NCBI RefSeq assembly: GCF_018131105.1
Contig: NZ_JAFCJI010000001.1
Span: forward strand, 3,038,001-3,102,000
Reading direction: 5' to 3'
DNA: 64,000 nucleotides
Source of the DNA: Bradyrhizobium manausense
Lineage (GTDB): Bacteria; Pseudomonadota; Alphaproteobacteria; Rhizobiales; Xanthobacteraceae
Every line of letters starts with the position of its first letter. Within the stretch, counting starts at the first letter, position 1. A program made the position numbers and the translations under genes. The notes under the pieces are model-generated. The model saw only the letters and a list, made by a program, of their open reading frames with translations, ran no database searches and was not told the origin of the DNA. Shown here in pieces: positions 8,744-19,607 of the stretch.

Positions 8744-9559
8744 TCACATCACCACGACCTTGGTGCCGACATTGACGCGGCCGTAGAGGTCGATGACGTC
8801 CTCGTTGCGCATGCGGATGCAGCCGGAGGAGACGTTGGTGCCGATGGTCCAGGGCTCGTTGGAGCCGTGGATGCGGTAGAGCGTGGAGCCCAGATACATC
8901 GCGCGCGCACCGAGGGGGTTTTCCGGGCCGCCCTCCATATGCCGCGGCAAGTCAGGCCGGCGGGCGATCATTTCCGCCGGCGGCGTCCAATCCGGCCATT
9001 CGCGCTTGGCGGTGATCGACTTCACGCCGGTCCAGGTGAAGCCTTCGCGTCCGACGCCGATGCCGTAGCGCATCGCGCGGCCGTTGCCCTCGACGAGATA
9101 GAGGAACTTGTTGCTGGAATCGACGACGATCGTGCCGGCACTTTCCTTGCCGCTATAATCAACGAGTTGTTTCTCGAATTTCGGGTCGAACGGGCGCTGC
9201 CGCGGATCGATCGCCTCCTGCTGATAGCTTGCGCCTTGCTGATAACCATTCTGCATCTGCGGATCGCCCATCGGCGGCAGACGGCGCGGATCGTTGTAGG
9301 CGGGCTGCTGCTGATAGATCGACTGCTGCGGCGCATAGGCCGGACCGCGGCCGGGTCCGTCACCGAACAGAAACTCGATGAAGCCGCCGCCCATGTTGGC
9401 ATTGGAGGCGACGCGCACCGGCGCCGGGGCGCCGCGCGGCTGGTAGAGCACCGCGGGCGGATCGTTCGGCACGGTATTGTCGAAGGCGCTCGCGCGATCA
9501 GCGCCGACAATGAAGGCGCATGCGCTGCCGAGCAGCGCGACAGACATTTTCTTGAACAT
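8744..9559 (-). CDS. L,D-transpeptidase (YkuD/ErfK family), periplasmic
   Basis: A 271-residue periplasmic enzyme that forms 3-3 peptidoglycan cross-links or attaches proteins to peptidoglycan. A signal peptide at residues 1-25 (MSVALLGSACAFIVGADRASA core) is followed by a Pro/Gln-rich region of about 90 residues and the YkuD domain. That domain holds the histidine of YRIHGSNEP and the catalytic cysteine Cys247 in SSGCIRM, preceding RNEDVIDLYGRV. The start at MFKKM gives a normal signal peptide; a frame extending to 9592 adds 11 residues. It is divergent from the CheZ-like gene. Confidence 0.9.
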   Translation of the reverse strand: MFKKMSVALLGSACAFIVGADRASAFDNTVPNDPPAVLYQPRGAPAPVRVASNANMGGGFIEFLFGDGPGRGPAYAPQQSIYQQQPAYNDPRRLPPMGDPQMQNGYQQGASYQQEAIDPRQRPFDPKFEKQLVDYSGKESAGTIVVDSSNKFLYLVEGNGRAMRYGIGVGREGFTWTGVKSITAKREWPDWTPPAEMIARRPDLPRHMEGGPENPLGARAMYLGSTLYRIHGSNEPWTIGTNVSSGCIRMRNEDVIDLYGRVNVGTKVVVM

Positions 9560-9649
9560 CGACGTACTCTGTACTGTTTCGTCTTGTTGCATTCGCCGCC
9601 GAACGCGTTGGCTGGATCCGCGTCCTCGACGTGGTCAATAAAGAGCAAA

Positions 9650-9673
9650 CTCCGTTTCGTTTGGTAAACGGAG
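9650..9673. promoter_or_regulatory. Inverted repeat in a divergent promoter region
   Basis: Perfect 8-base arms CTCCGTTT and AAACGGAG separated by eight bases, midway between the L,D-transpeptidase and the CheZ-like gene. It could be an operator or a transcript hairpin; no known regulator motif is recognised. Confidence 0.35.
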
Positions 9674-9872
9674 CGGGCGTTTCGATTCACCACGTCGCGA
9701 ATGACGCGGCAATTTGGCGATCAGCGTTTATTTTCGATGAAGGGCGAAGGCTCATGGTTAATCGTGCGTTTGCGCGGCGTCGCGCGCGACCGCGCAACAG
9801 TTCCTGCTGTGAACCTCGTGTTAAATCGGCTCTGTCTACAAAGGCGCGTGAATGAGGTGGGGGGAGTTCCTG

Positions 9873-10652
9873 ATGGCTGTTCACCGCAAGCGTTTTCGTG
9901 TCGAGGATATCGCCGGTGGCGAGATGCCAGTTCTAGACGTGACTGAAGAGGCCGGCCCGATGCATAGTGAAATCATGGCGGAGCTGCGCGCGATCCGCGC
10001 ACAGATGGCGAAGAGCAGCGTGCCCCTGTCCGGCAGCGCAGCCATGGCCGCGATCGACGCCTCCACTGCCCAAGAGCTTTCCGACGCCCGCACGATGCTC
10101 GATACCTATCGGGCCCAGATCGAGCAGTGCGAGAAGCTGAAGGTCGAGCTCGACCTCATCCATGACGCCATCGACCGCACCAAGCGCGAAATCGCGACCC
10201 TGCACGGCAAGAGCTTCGACGGCGGCGAGATGGCCAAGGTCAATGGCGAGCTCGGCGCGGTGGTCGGCGGCACCGAACAGGCGACCCAGCAAATTCTCGA
10301 AGCCGCCGAATCGATCGACCAGGCGGCTTCCGCCCTCTCCAAGGTCGACTCGGCCGACCAGCAGCAGCGCCTCGCCGACGACATCCAGGAACGCGTCATC
10401 TCGATCTTCGAAGCCTGCAACTTCCAGGACCTGACCGGCCAGCGCATCAGCAAGGTCATGACCACGATGAAGTTCATCGAGCAGCACATCAATTCGATGA
10501 TGGACATCTGGGGCGGCGTGGACGCGATCAAGTCCCACGCGCCTGCTCAGGTCGACACCCGCAGCGATGACGACAAGCTCCTCAACGGCCCGAAGCTCGC
10601 CGGCGACGTCGGCCACGCCTCGCAGGACGACATCGACGCGCTGTTCGACTAA
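9873..10652 (+). CDS. CheZ-family protein phosphatase
   Basis: A 259-residue cytoplasmic protein resembling CheZ, which dephosphorylates CheY-like response regulators. The long central part is helical and coiled-coil-like. The signature QDLTGQ lies at residues 185-190, so the catalytic pair equivalent to Asp143 and Gln147 of E. coli CheZ is Asp186 and Gln190. The C-terminus ends in DDIDALFD, the acidic peptide CheZ uses to dock on CheY. The start at 9873 follows GGGGAG with good spacing; an ATG at 9852 is less well placed. No chemotaxis gene is nearby. A terminator follows. Confidence 0.85.
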   Translation: MAVHRKRFRVEDIAGGEMPVLDVTEEAGPMHSEIMAELRAIRAQMAKSSVPLSGSAAMAAIDASTAQELSDARTMLDTYRAQIEQCEKLKVELDLIHDAIDRTKREIATLHGKSFDGGEMAKVNGELGAVVGGTEQATQQILEAAESIDQAASALSKVDSADQQQRLADDIQERVISIFEACNFQDLTGQRISKVMTTMKFIEQHINSMMDIWGGVDAIKSHAPAQVDTRSDDDKLLNGPKLAGDVGHASQDDIDALFD

Positions 10653-10677
10653 GCGAATACGGCAGACCGACATAGAA

Positions 10678-10709
10678 AACGCCGGCGAGAGCCGGCGTTT
10701 TTTGTTTTT
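10678..10709 (+). terminator. Rho-independent terminator after the CheZ-like gene
   Basis: Stem AACGCCGGC / GCCGGCGTT with loop GAGA, followed by a run of Ts interrupted by one G. Confidence 0.9.
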
Positions 10710-10711
10710 GC

Positions 10712-10736
10712 CGTCATTGCGAGGAGCAATGCGACG
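10712..10736. repeat. Short REP-like palindrome fragment
   Basis: CGTCATTGCGAGG followed by AGCAATGCGACG is a familiar intergenic repeat start in Bradyrhizobium-type genomes; the arms ATTGC and GCAAT pair. It lies between convergent genes. Confidence 0.5.
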
Positions 10737-10758
10737 AATCGTTAGGCCGGCACCCCGA

Positions 10759-11280
10759 TCACGCCCTTGGGCCGCAGCGGACGTAGACCATGTTGCCGTA
10801 GCGGGTGGCGGCGTCCTTGTCGACGAAGCGGGTGATCATGACGCGGCCGTCGAAGGAGACGATCTCGCGGTCCTGCTCGCCCGGCGTCGGGCCGGAGGGG
10901 CCGATATAGTTCTTGCCGCCCGGCGAGCCCTTCAGCCGCAGTTCCTGCGGCGTGGCCTGGTCGGCGAGATGCATGACCACGCCGCCGGAGGAACCGGCGC
11001 CGATCACGTAGGGATTTTTGCACTGCGCCCGCGCGGCCGCCTCGGTGCGGGCGCGGTCGGCCGGGTTCTGGAACGAGGCGAGGCCCCAGCGGCCGACGAT
11101 CTCGTCGGCACGGATCGAGGCCGGCATTTCGGGCGCGACACCGGGTTCGGCCTCGGGCGCCGGCTGGGACGACGAGAAGGACGGCAGGCTCATGCCGCCG
11201 CCGCAGGCGCCCAGCAGTAGCGCCAGGCAAGAGGCCACGGCCCAATTGGCAACCGTGCGCGCGTGAGCTGAACTGATCAT
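10759..11280 (-). CDS. Outer-membrane-type lipoprotein, function unknown
   Basis: A 173-residue lipoprotein precursor. The signal (MISSAHARTVANWAVASCLA) ends in a lipobox LLLGAC, so the cysteine near residue 28 should be acylated. The residue after it is Gly, so outer-membrane sorting is likely. A Pro/Ser/Ala linker precedes a compact domain beginning ADEIVGRWGLASFQNPADR and ending GNMVYVRCGPRA; the GRWGLASF start recalls small lipocalin-like or META-like beta folds. The start at 11280 is chosen for the lipobox distance. Convergent with the CheZ-like gene, divergent from groES. Confidence 0.75.
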   Translation of the reverse strand: MISSAHARTVANWAVASCLALLLGACGGGMSLPSFSSSQPAPEAEPGVAPEMPASIRADEIVGRWGLASFQNPADRARTEAAARAQCKNPYVIGAGSSGGVVMHLADQATPQELRLKGSPGGKNYIGPSGPTPGEQDREIVSFDGRVMITRFVDKDAATRYGNMVYVRCGPRA

Positions 11281-11436
11281 GGCATTCCCCCGAACAAGAC
11301 CATGGCCGCATCCCTCCCGCAGCCAAGCGCAAAACCACTGCCAGAGCAATGACGTCTTAATATACGCCTGCGCCCCGAACGAGTTTCTATTGCCACCATC
11401 CTATATCCGCCTCACCAATCGCTTAACCACCTTTGC

Positions 11437-11465
11437 TTGACAGCATCGCAGCCAAGCCATATCCC
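11437..11465 (+). promoter_or_regulatory. groESL promoter, sigma70-type
   Basis: TTGACA at 11437-11442 and TATCCC at 11460-11465 with a 17-base spacer. Transcription would start at the left edge of the CIRCE element, as in other HrcA-controlled operons. The remaining bases of the 318-base gap around it show no gene. Confidence 0.65.
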
Positions 11466-11475
11466 CTGCGCACTA

Positions 11476-11502
11476 TTAGCACTCGAAAAGACCGATTGCT
11501 AA
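11476..11502. promoter_or_regulatory. CIRCE operator of groESL (HrcA site)
   Basis: Left arm TTAGCACTC is a perfect CIRCE half site. A nine-base spacer follows, then GATTGCTAA, which differs from consensus GAGTGCTAA at one position. It lies about 10 bases downstream of the promoter and 97 bases before the groES start. HrcA repression with heat induction is the known mechanism for such sites. Confidence 0.92.
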
Positions 11503-11598
11503 GGGCGTCGTTCGATCCTCGGAAAGAGGGTGGACGGAAGCCCCGCCCCCACCCACATCCGCTGCTTTCGGGACAGCGAGCCTCCAAAGGGAAACGTC

Positions 11599-11895
11599 AT
11601 GGCTAAGTCCAAATTTCGTCCGCTGCATGACCGTGTCGTGGTCAAACGTATCGACGCCGAGGAAAAGTCCAAGGGCGGCATCATCATCCCCGACAGCGCC
11701 AAGGAAAAGCCGTCCCAGGGCGAAGTCGTCGCCGTCGGCCCCGGCGGCCGCGACGAGGCTGGCAAGCTGACCCCGATCGACCTCAAGGTCGGCGACCGCG
11801 TGCTGTTCGGCAAGTGGTCGGGCACCGAGGTCAAGATCGACAACGAAGATCTCCTGATCATGAAGGAGTCGGACATCATGGGCGTGTTGGCCTAA
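11599..11895 (+). CDS. groES: Co-chaperonin GroES
   Basis: The 98-residue heptameric lid of the GroEL folding chamber. The sequence is textbook: [20 protein letters not shown] at the start, the mobile-loop region [16 protein letters not shown] near residues 22-37, and the C-terminal [15 protein letters not shown]. The ATG at 11599 follows AAAGGGAAACG. It is first in the groES-groEL operon behind a promoter and CIRCE operator, so HrcA control is expected. Confidence 0.98.
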   Translation: MAKSKFRPLHDRVVVKRIDAEEKSKGGIIIPDSAKEKPSQGEVVAVGPGGRDEAGKLTPIDLKVGDRVLFGKWSGTEVKIDNEDLLIMKESDIMGVLA

Positions 11896-11925
11896 GGCCA
11901 TCAGCCTGAACGGCCGCTGAATGCC

Positions 11926-11951
11926 ATGCCCGGATCATCAGGTCCGGGCAT
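11926..11951. repeat. Hairpin between groES and groEL
   Basis: Perfect 9-base arms ATGCCCGGA and TCCGGGCAT with an eight-base loop, 30 bases after the groES stop. The arms resemble the GCCCGGG-type REP palindrome seen at 19424-19507. There is no T-run, so it is unlikely to end transcription; RNA processing or stabilisation is possible. Confidence 0.7.
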
Positions 11952-11967
11952 CCATCATTCCGCCTGA

Positions 11968-13644
<1,677 letters not shown>

Positions 13645-13669
13645 GCCCCTCCTTCCGTTACAGTGTTGC

Positions 13670-13699
13670 GAAGGCCGCCTCCGGGCGGCCTTCTTTTTT
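13670..13699 (+). terminator. Rho-independent terminator of groESL
   Basis: Stem GAAGGCCGCC / GGCGGCCTTC with a four-base loop, followed by six Ts, 25 bases after the groEL stop. Confidence 0.92.
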
Positions 13700-13786
13700 G
13701 CCCATCTTGAGCCCCGCTTTCCGATTCAACCGGCGGCCAAAACCCACTACGGTGGCGCCCGATTCTTTGGTTCGAGGATTTCGTCA

Positions 13787-14998
13787 ATGCGCGCGCTTCT
13801 GTTTTGCCCGACGGCTCTTTTGGCGGCCCTGTTCGTGATCTCGCCAGGGCTCGTATCTGCCCAGATGAAGCTGTCGCCGAAGGCCGCGGCGCCCGGCGGC
13901 ACCGAGACCCGCTATTTCACCTCGATCGACGGCCTCATGGACGGCAATGCCGACGTGATCCTGAAGGAGACACGGCAGGGCAAGACGGTCACCGCGGCCG
14001 TGCTCGACGTCTGCTATTCCATCGCCAAGAATTCCGACCGCAAGGATCGCTTCGTCGTCAACCTCCAGGTCTCCGGCCAGACGCTGAGCGGAACGACGCA
14101 AAGCATCGGCGCGAAGGCGCCTGTTACGGTCAAGCTGACGCGCAAACCCACTGGCGACACCTTCGAATTCCGCGGCCAGATCGGCATCGGCCAGGCCGTG
14201 ACCGAGGTGACCTCGCCTGACAATGCCGATCTCAGCGAGAAGGAATTTCTGGACAACCAGACCAGCGACGACGGCATCACGCCGCAGCCGAAGGACTTTA
14301 CCGAAGTCTCGCCGGAGGCGATCGCGGTCAAGGTCAAGCTGGACAACGCCACCGACTTCCTCAAGAGCCTCAAGGGCCAGGACGTCGAGGTGACGCTGGC
14401 AAGTCTGTCGGTCGGATGCGACGCGCTGCGCGCCGGCGAGCAGACCATCAACATGTCGGTCGATCCGGAGCGCGCGGCCGCGCTGCTCGCGAAATTCAAG
14501 GCGATGCCAGGCGTCACGGCCGCGGGCTGGACCGCGGGTCTCGCCGAGATGGACCGCACCATCCGCATCGGAGCCGCCGACTGGCGCGACGGCGACAAGA
14601 TCAACCGCGACAAGCTCGCCACCACGGTGGCCAACGTCCTGAGCAAGACGCTCGGAGCCAAGCCGGTCTCGCAGAGCTTCAGTCCCGCCACCGGCAAGCT
14701 CAAGCTCGTCTTCAAGCGACCGAACCAGGATTTTCCGGCGCTCGAGCTCACCGACACGATCGAGGTCTCGGGCCTTATCTCCGCCGACAAGCCGGGGACA
14801 TCAGACAAGCTGATGCTCTGGATCGGCAGCCCGACGACCACGACCTCCGACGAGAGCAGCGGCGCAAAGCTCAACGTCTCGGACGACGCGACGGCTGATG
14901 AGGAAGGCGACCAGCCCGACGACAACGGCTCGATCGAAGCGCTCGTCAAGGAGCTGAAAGGCCAGCGCTGGGACGCCGACAAGTCGGTGTGGAAGTAA
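13787..14998 (+). CDS. Exported hypothetical protein, 403 residues
   Basis: A periplasmic or surface protein of unknown function. It opens with a signal peptide (MRALLFCPTALLAALFVISP to VSA, cleavage near residue 25). The mature part is rich in beta-type segments, Thr, Lys and Asp, and ends in an acidic stretch (DDATADEEGDQPDDNGSIEA) and a short helix. I recognise no motif. The start at 13787 is set by the signal peptide; the longer in-frame extension overlaps the groEL terminator. It stands alone between that terminator and a palindromic repeat. Confidence 0.7.
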   Translation: MRALLFCPTALLAALFVISPGLVSAQMKLSPKAAAPGGTETRYFTSIDGLMDGNADVILKETRQGKTVTAAVLDVCYSIAKNSDRKDRFVVNLQVSGQTLSGTTQSIGAKAPVTVKLTRKPTGDTFEFRGQIGIGQAVTEVTSPDNADLSEKEFLDNQTSDDGITPQPKDFTEVSPEAIAVKVKLDNATDFLKSLKGQDVEVTLASLSVGCDALRAGEQTINMSVDPERAAALLAKFKAMPGVTAAGWTAGLAEMDRTIRIGAADWRDGDKINRDKLATTVANVLSKTLGAKPVSQSFSPATGKLKLVFKRPNQDFPALELTDTIEVSGLISADKPGTSDKLMLWIGSPTTTTSDESSGAKLNVSDDATADEEGDQPDDNGSIEALVKELKGQRWDADKSVWK

Positions 14999-15003
14999 GC
15001 TCT

Positions 15004-15130
15004 CGTGCCCCGGACGCATCGCGGCGCGTCTTCAGCGGCGCGATGCAGAGCCGAAGCCCATCTCTCCCCGCGACTGCCGGATCCCGGCCCTGCGGAGCGT
15101 CACTTCGTGCCGCACCGCGTCCGGGACGCG
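15004..15130. repeat. Bradyrhizobium-type long palindromic intergenic repeat
   Basis: About 125 bases bounded by GTGCCCCGGACGC at the left and GCGTCCGGGACGCG at the right, with internal arms such as CGGCGCG / CGCGCCG-like and CCGGATCCCGG. This layout matches a large dispersed intergenic palindrome of these genomes. It fills the gap between two convergent genes and may end both transcripts. Confidence 0.65.
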
Positions 15131-15138
15131 CGCGAGGC

Positions 15139-15537
15139 TTAATTCCCGTTCTCGCGGAAGCGCAACGTCTTCGGGCCGACCAGTGTGAGTACGTCGCCCT
15201 GGCGCTTCCAGGTCTCGACGGCGGCGAGCGCGGCGACGAGATCGTCATCGGCCTGGGCTTTGGCCGGCGGACAGGACCGATCCTGAATTGCGCCGGGGAC
15301 GAAGATTACCGTGTTGCCGGCGACCGAGAACTGGCCCTTGCCGCCCTTGCACCAGAGCTCGAGCACGACCTCGCCATTGTCGCCGATCTCGATGTTCGGA
15401 ATCCGCTTCGAGCCGGGCTGCGGCACGGCCTCCAGCGTCATCTCGGTGCCGAAGGGAAAGCCCTCTTCCGCACGCGCGACGGCGGACATCACAAGCAACG
15501 CAGTCGCGGCACACACCATCTGCTTCAACGACACCAT
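15139..15537 (-). CDS. META-domain-like exported protein
   Basis: A 132-residue periplasmic protein. A signal peptide (MVSLKQMVCAATALLVMSAV, cut near ARA) is followed by a small beta domain: MTLEAVPQPGSKRIPNIEIG, VELWCKGGKGQFSVAGNTV, two cysteines, and a terminal WKRQGDVLTLVGPKTLRFR strand that matches the last strands of META/HslJ-type domains. The ATG at 15537 has GAGAGG upstream. Convergent with the exported gene at 13787. Function unknown; META domains occur in secreted stress proteins. Confidence 0.7.
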   Translation of the reverse strand: MVSLKQMVCAATALLVMSAVARAEEGFPFGTEMTLEAVPQPGSKRIPNIEIGDNGEVVLELWCKGGKGQFSVAGNTVIFVPGAIQDRSCPPAKAQADDDLVAALAAVETWKRQGDVLTLVGPKTLRFRENGN

Positions 15538-15619
15538 GAGACCTCTCGACCGACCGGATTTGCCGGGTCTTCTATAAGACGGCAAAGCCTTTGAGAAGCT
15601 TCGTCGGTTCACGACACAG

Positions 15620-15650
15620 AAATCCCCGCGGGAGATCCCGCGGGGATTTT
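15620..15650 (-). terminator. Terminator hairpin after lldP
   Basis: Stem AATCCCCGCGGGA with its complement around a two-base loop, 20 bases beyond the lldP stop. The T-run is weak on the minus strand (ATTTCTGT) and better on the plus strand (ATTTTG). Confidence 0.7.
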
Positions 15651-15669
15651 GCGTCGGAGCCGGGCGTCG

Positions 15670-17334
<1,665 letters not shown>

Positions 17335-17650
17335 GGTCTTCCTCCCCCACGCATGTGTGCGGCAGGTGGCCCGCGTGGAGAGCCGGAACCTGCTTGACGC
17401 TGGAAGCGATAACCCCCGAGTTGGACGCGAATTCCTCGCGAAAGCTGCGGTTCCCGCCTGCTCACAAGCTCGCGAAAATCCTGGAGGCCCCCACCCCACG
17501 CCGTTATGCCCATGCTAGGGTTGCAAGCTGCGGCTAGCCAACGCAAATTGCAGTCCTTGCGACTTTAGTCTAAGCGCCCCGATTTTCGGCCATGGCCTCA
17601 GGCGCTTGGCGCCGGGGCCGCTGTGAATATCCTTCAGGAGATCCCAGCCT
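17335..17650. other. Divergent intergenic region between lldP and the ABC transporter gene
   Basis: These 316 bases must hold both promoters. I see no gene. AAAATCCTGGAGG near 17475 and a loose inverted pair (CTCGCGAAAGCT / AGCTCGCGAAAA) are visible, but no recognised operator. The GTG start at 17651 is preceded by CAGGAGATCC. Confidence 0.5.
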
Positions 17651-19411
17651 GTGAAGAACATCAGCGCCACGCTCGCGACCGTCTGGCGAATCGCCGGTCC
17701 CTATTTCCGATCGGAAGACAAATGGGCCGGCCGCGGCCTGCTCGGCATCGTCGTGGCAATGGAGCTGGCGCTGGTCGCGATCAACGTGCTGCTCAATCAG
17801 TGGCAGAACCGGTTCTACAGCGCACTCCAGGCCTACGACCTGAACGAGTTCGTAATGCAGGTCTGGATCTTCCTCGGCCTCGCCTTCACCTACGTCGGGC
17901 TGGCCGTCTACAAGCTTTACCTGAACCAGTGGCTCCAGATCCGCTGGCGGCGATGGATGACGCAACATTATCTCGGCGAATGGCTCGACGGCTCGACGCA
18001 TTACCGCATGCAGCTGAAGGGCGACGCCGCCGACAACCCCGACCAGCGTCTCACCGAGGACGTTACGAACTTCGTCGAGCAGACGCTCGTCCTCGGTCTC
18101 GGGCTGCTGTCGTCGATCGTGACGCTCGCGTCCTTCATCGTCATTCTCTGGGGTCTGTCCAACAAGGCGCCCCTGCACATTTACGGCACCGATATCCTCA
18201 TCCCGGGTTTCCAGGTCTGGTGTGCGCTAGCCTATGCGGTCCTGGGTACGGGACTGACCCACTGGATCGGCAGGCCGCTGATCAATCTCTATTTCGAGAA
18301 GCAACGCTACGAGGCCGACTTCCGCTTCAACCTGATCCGCGTGCGCGAAAATTCGGAGCAGATTGCGCTCTTGAAAGGCGAGAACGCCGAGCGCGGTCAC
18401 CTGCTTCAGCGCTTCGGCCAGGTCATCGGCAACTGGTATGCGATCATGAGCCGGACCAAGCGCCTCACCGCCTTCACGGCGAGCTACGGTCAGGCCGCGA
18501 CGATCTTTCCGTATGTCGTGGTCGCGCCCGCCTACTTCGCTAAGAGCATCCAGCTCGGCGATATGATGCAGACGGGCTCGGCCTTCGGCCAGGTGCAGGA
18601 TGCGCTGTCCTTCTTCGTCACGGCCTATCGATCGATCGCGGAATGGCGCGCGATCGTCGCACGTCTCGACGGCTTCGAGATGTCGGTCGATACCGCGGCG
18701 AACCTGTCGGCGCATGAGGCGACGATCGAGCTCAGGGCCGCGGGCGGCAGCCGCAATATCGGCCTCGATAAGCTCTGCGTGAACCTGCCCAACGGCGCGC
18801 CGCTGGTCGCGGCAGACGGCTTTGCCATCCAGGCGCCGGAGCGCGTGCTCGTGACCGGACCGTCAGGCTCGGGCAAATCGACGCTATTCCGCGCCATCGC
18901 CGGCATCTGGCCGTTCGGCACCGGCACCATCGTCATTCCCGCCCAGGCAAAGCTGATGATGCTGCCGCAACGCCCCTATTTCCCGGTCGGCGCTCTGGGT
19001 GACGCGGTGATCTATCCCGCAGCTCCCGGAGCATTCCAGACAGCCCAGATCCGGGATGCGGTGATAGCGGTCGGCCTGCCCGACCTCGCCGAACGGCTGA
19101 CCGAGGACGGTCACTGGAACCGGATGCTGTCGCTCGGCGAGCAGCAGCGCCTGGGGCTCGCCCGCGCTCTGCTGCATATGCCTGACTATCTGTTCCTGGA
19201 TGAGGCCACCGCCTCGCTCGACGAACCGTCCGAAGCGCGGCTCTACCGGCTGCTGACGGAGAAATTGCCGCAGGCGACCATCGTCTCGATCGGCCATCGC
19301 TCAACGCTCGACGCGTTCCACACCCGCAAGGTGACGGTGGTGGAGGACGGAGCCATCCACGTCCTGGGCAATGGCGCCCCCGCCGAACCGGAGCCGAGCG
19401 CGGCGCGCTGA
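17651..19411 (+). CDS. ABC transporter of the SbmA/BacA-like (YddA/BclA-type) family, fused permease-ATPase
   Basis: A 586-residue inner-membrane protein. Residues about 1-330 form the SbmA/BacA-like membrane domain with about six helices (YKLYLNQWLQIRWRRWMT, DNPDQRLTEDV and YFEKQRYEADFRF are family hallmarks). The rest is an ABC ATPase: Walker A GPSGSGKST at residues 403-411, signature LSLGEQQR near 493, Walker B LFLDEATASLDE near 513. The family handles vitamin B12, bleomycin or antimicrobial peptides; the Bradyrhizobium member BclA protects bacteroids from plant NCR peptides. Whether this is BclA or a paralogue cannot be told. GTG start with AGGAG upstream. Confidence 0.88.
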   Translation: MKNISATLATVWRIAGPYFRSEDKWAGRGLLGIVVAMELALVAINVLLNQWQNRFYSALQAYDLNEFVMQVWIFLGLAFTYVGLAVYKLYLNQWLQIRWRRWMTQHYLGEWLDGSTHYRMQLKGDAADNPDQRLTEDVTNFVEQTLVLGLGLLSSIVTLASFIVILWGLSNKAPLHIYGTDILIPGFQVWCALAYAVLGTGLTHWIGRPLINLYFEKQRYEADFRFNLIRVRENSEQIALLKGENAERGHLLQRFGQVIGNWYAIMSRTKRLTAFTASYGQAATIFPYVVVAPAYFAKSIQLGDMMQTGSAFGQVQDALSFFVTAYRSIAEWRAIVARLDGFEMSVDTAANLSAHEATIELRAAGGSRNIGLDKLCVNLPNGAPLVAADGFAIQAPERVLVTGPSGSGKSTLFRAIAGIWPFGTGTIVIPAQAKLMMLPQRPYFPVGALGDAVIYPAAPGAFQTAQIRDAVIAVGLPDLAERLTEDGHWNRMLSLGEQQRLGLARALLHMPDYLFLDEATASLDEPSEARLYRLLTEKLPQATIVSIGHRSTLDAFHTRKVTVVEDGAIHVLGNGAPAEPEPSAAR

Positions 19412-19423
19412 GGCCGTTGAGAT

Positions 19424-19507
19424 CGTCATGGCCGGGCTTGACCCGGCCATCCATGACTTGTCCTGCAGCACAGAACGTGAATGCCCGGGACAAGCCCGGG
19501 CATGACG
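19424..19507. repeat. Pair of REP-type palindromes (BIME-like)
   Basis: Two hairpins: ATGGCCGGG...CCCGGCCAT at 19428-19450 and ATGCCCGGG...CCCGGGCAT at 19481-19503. GTCATG and CATGAC at the outer ends also pair. It follows the ABC transporter stop. Confidence 0.8.
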
Positions 19508-19546
19508 AGCACACCTGGAGCAACGACCGCCACCTCACTAACGATC

Positions 19547-19583
19547 GTCCAAAACAAAAGGGCGGCAGGTTGCCCTGCCGCCC
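19547..19583 (-). terminator. Rho-independent terminator of the TorF gene
   Basis: On the minus strand GGGCGGCAGG-GCAAC-CTGCCGCCC is followed by TTTTGTTTTGG, 25 bases past the stop of the porin gene. Confidence 0.9.
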
Positions 19584-19607
19584 TCGTCAGTACTCTCGGG
19601 AAAAAAC

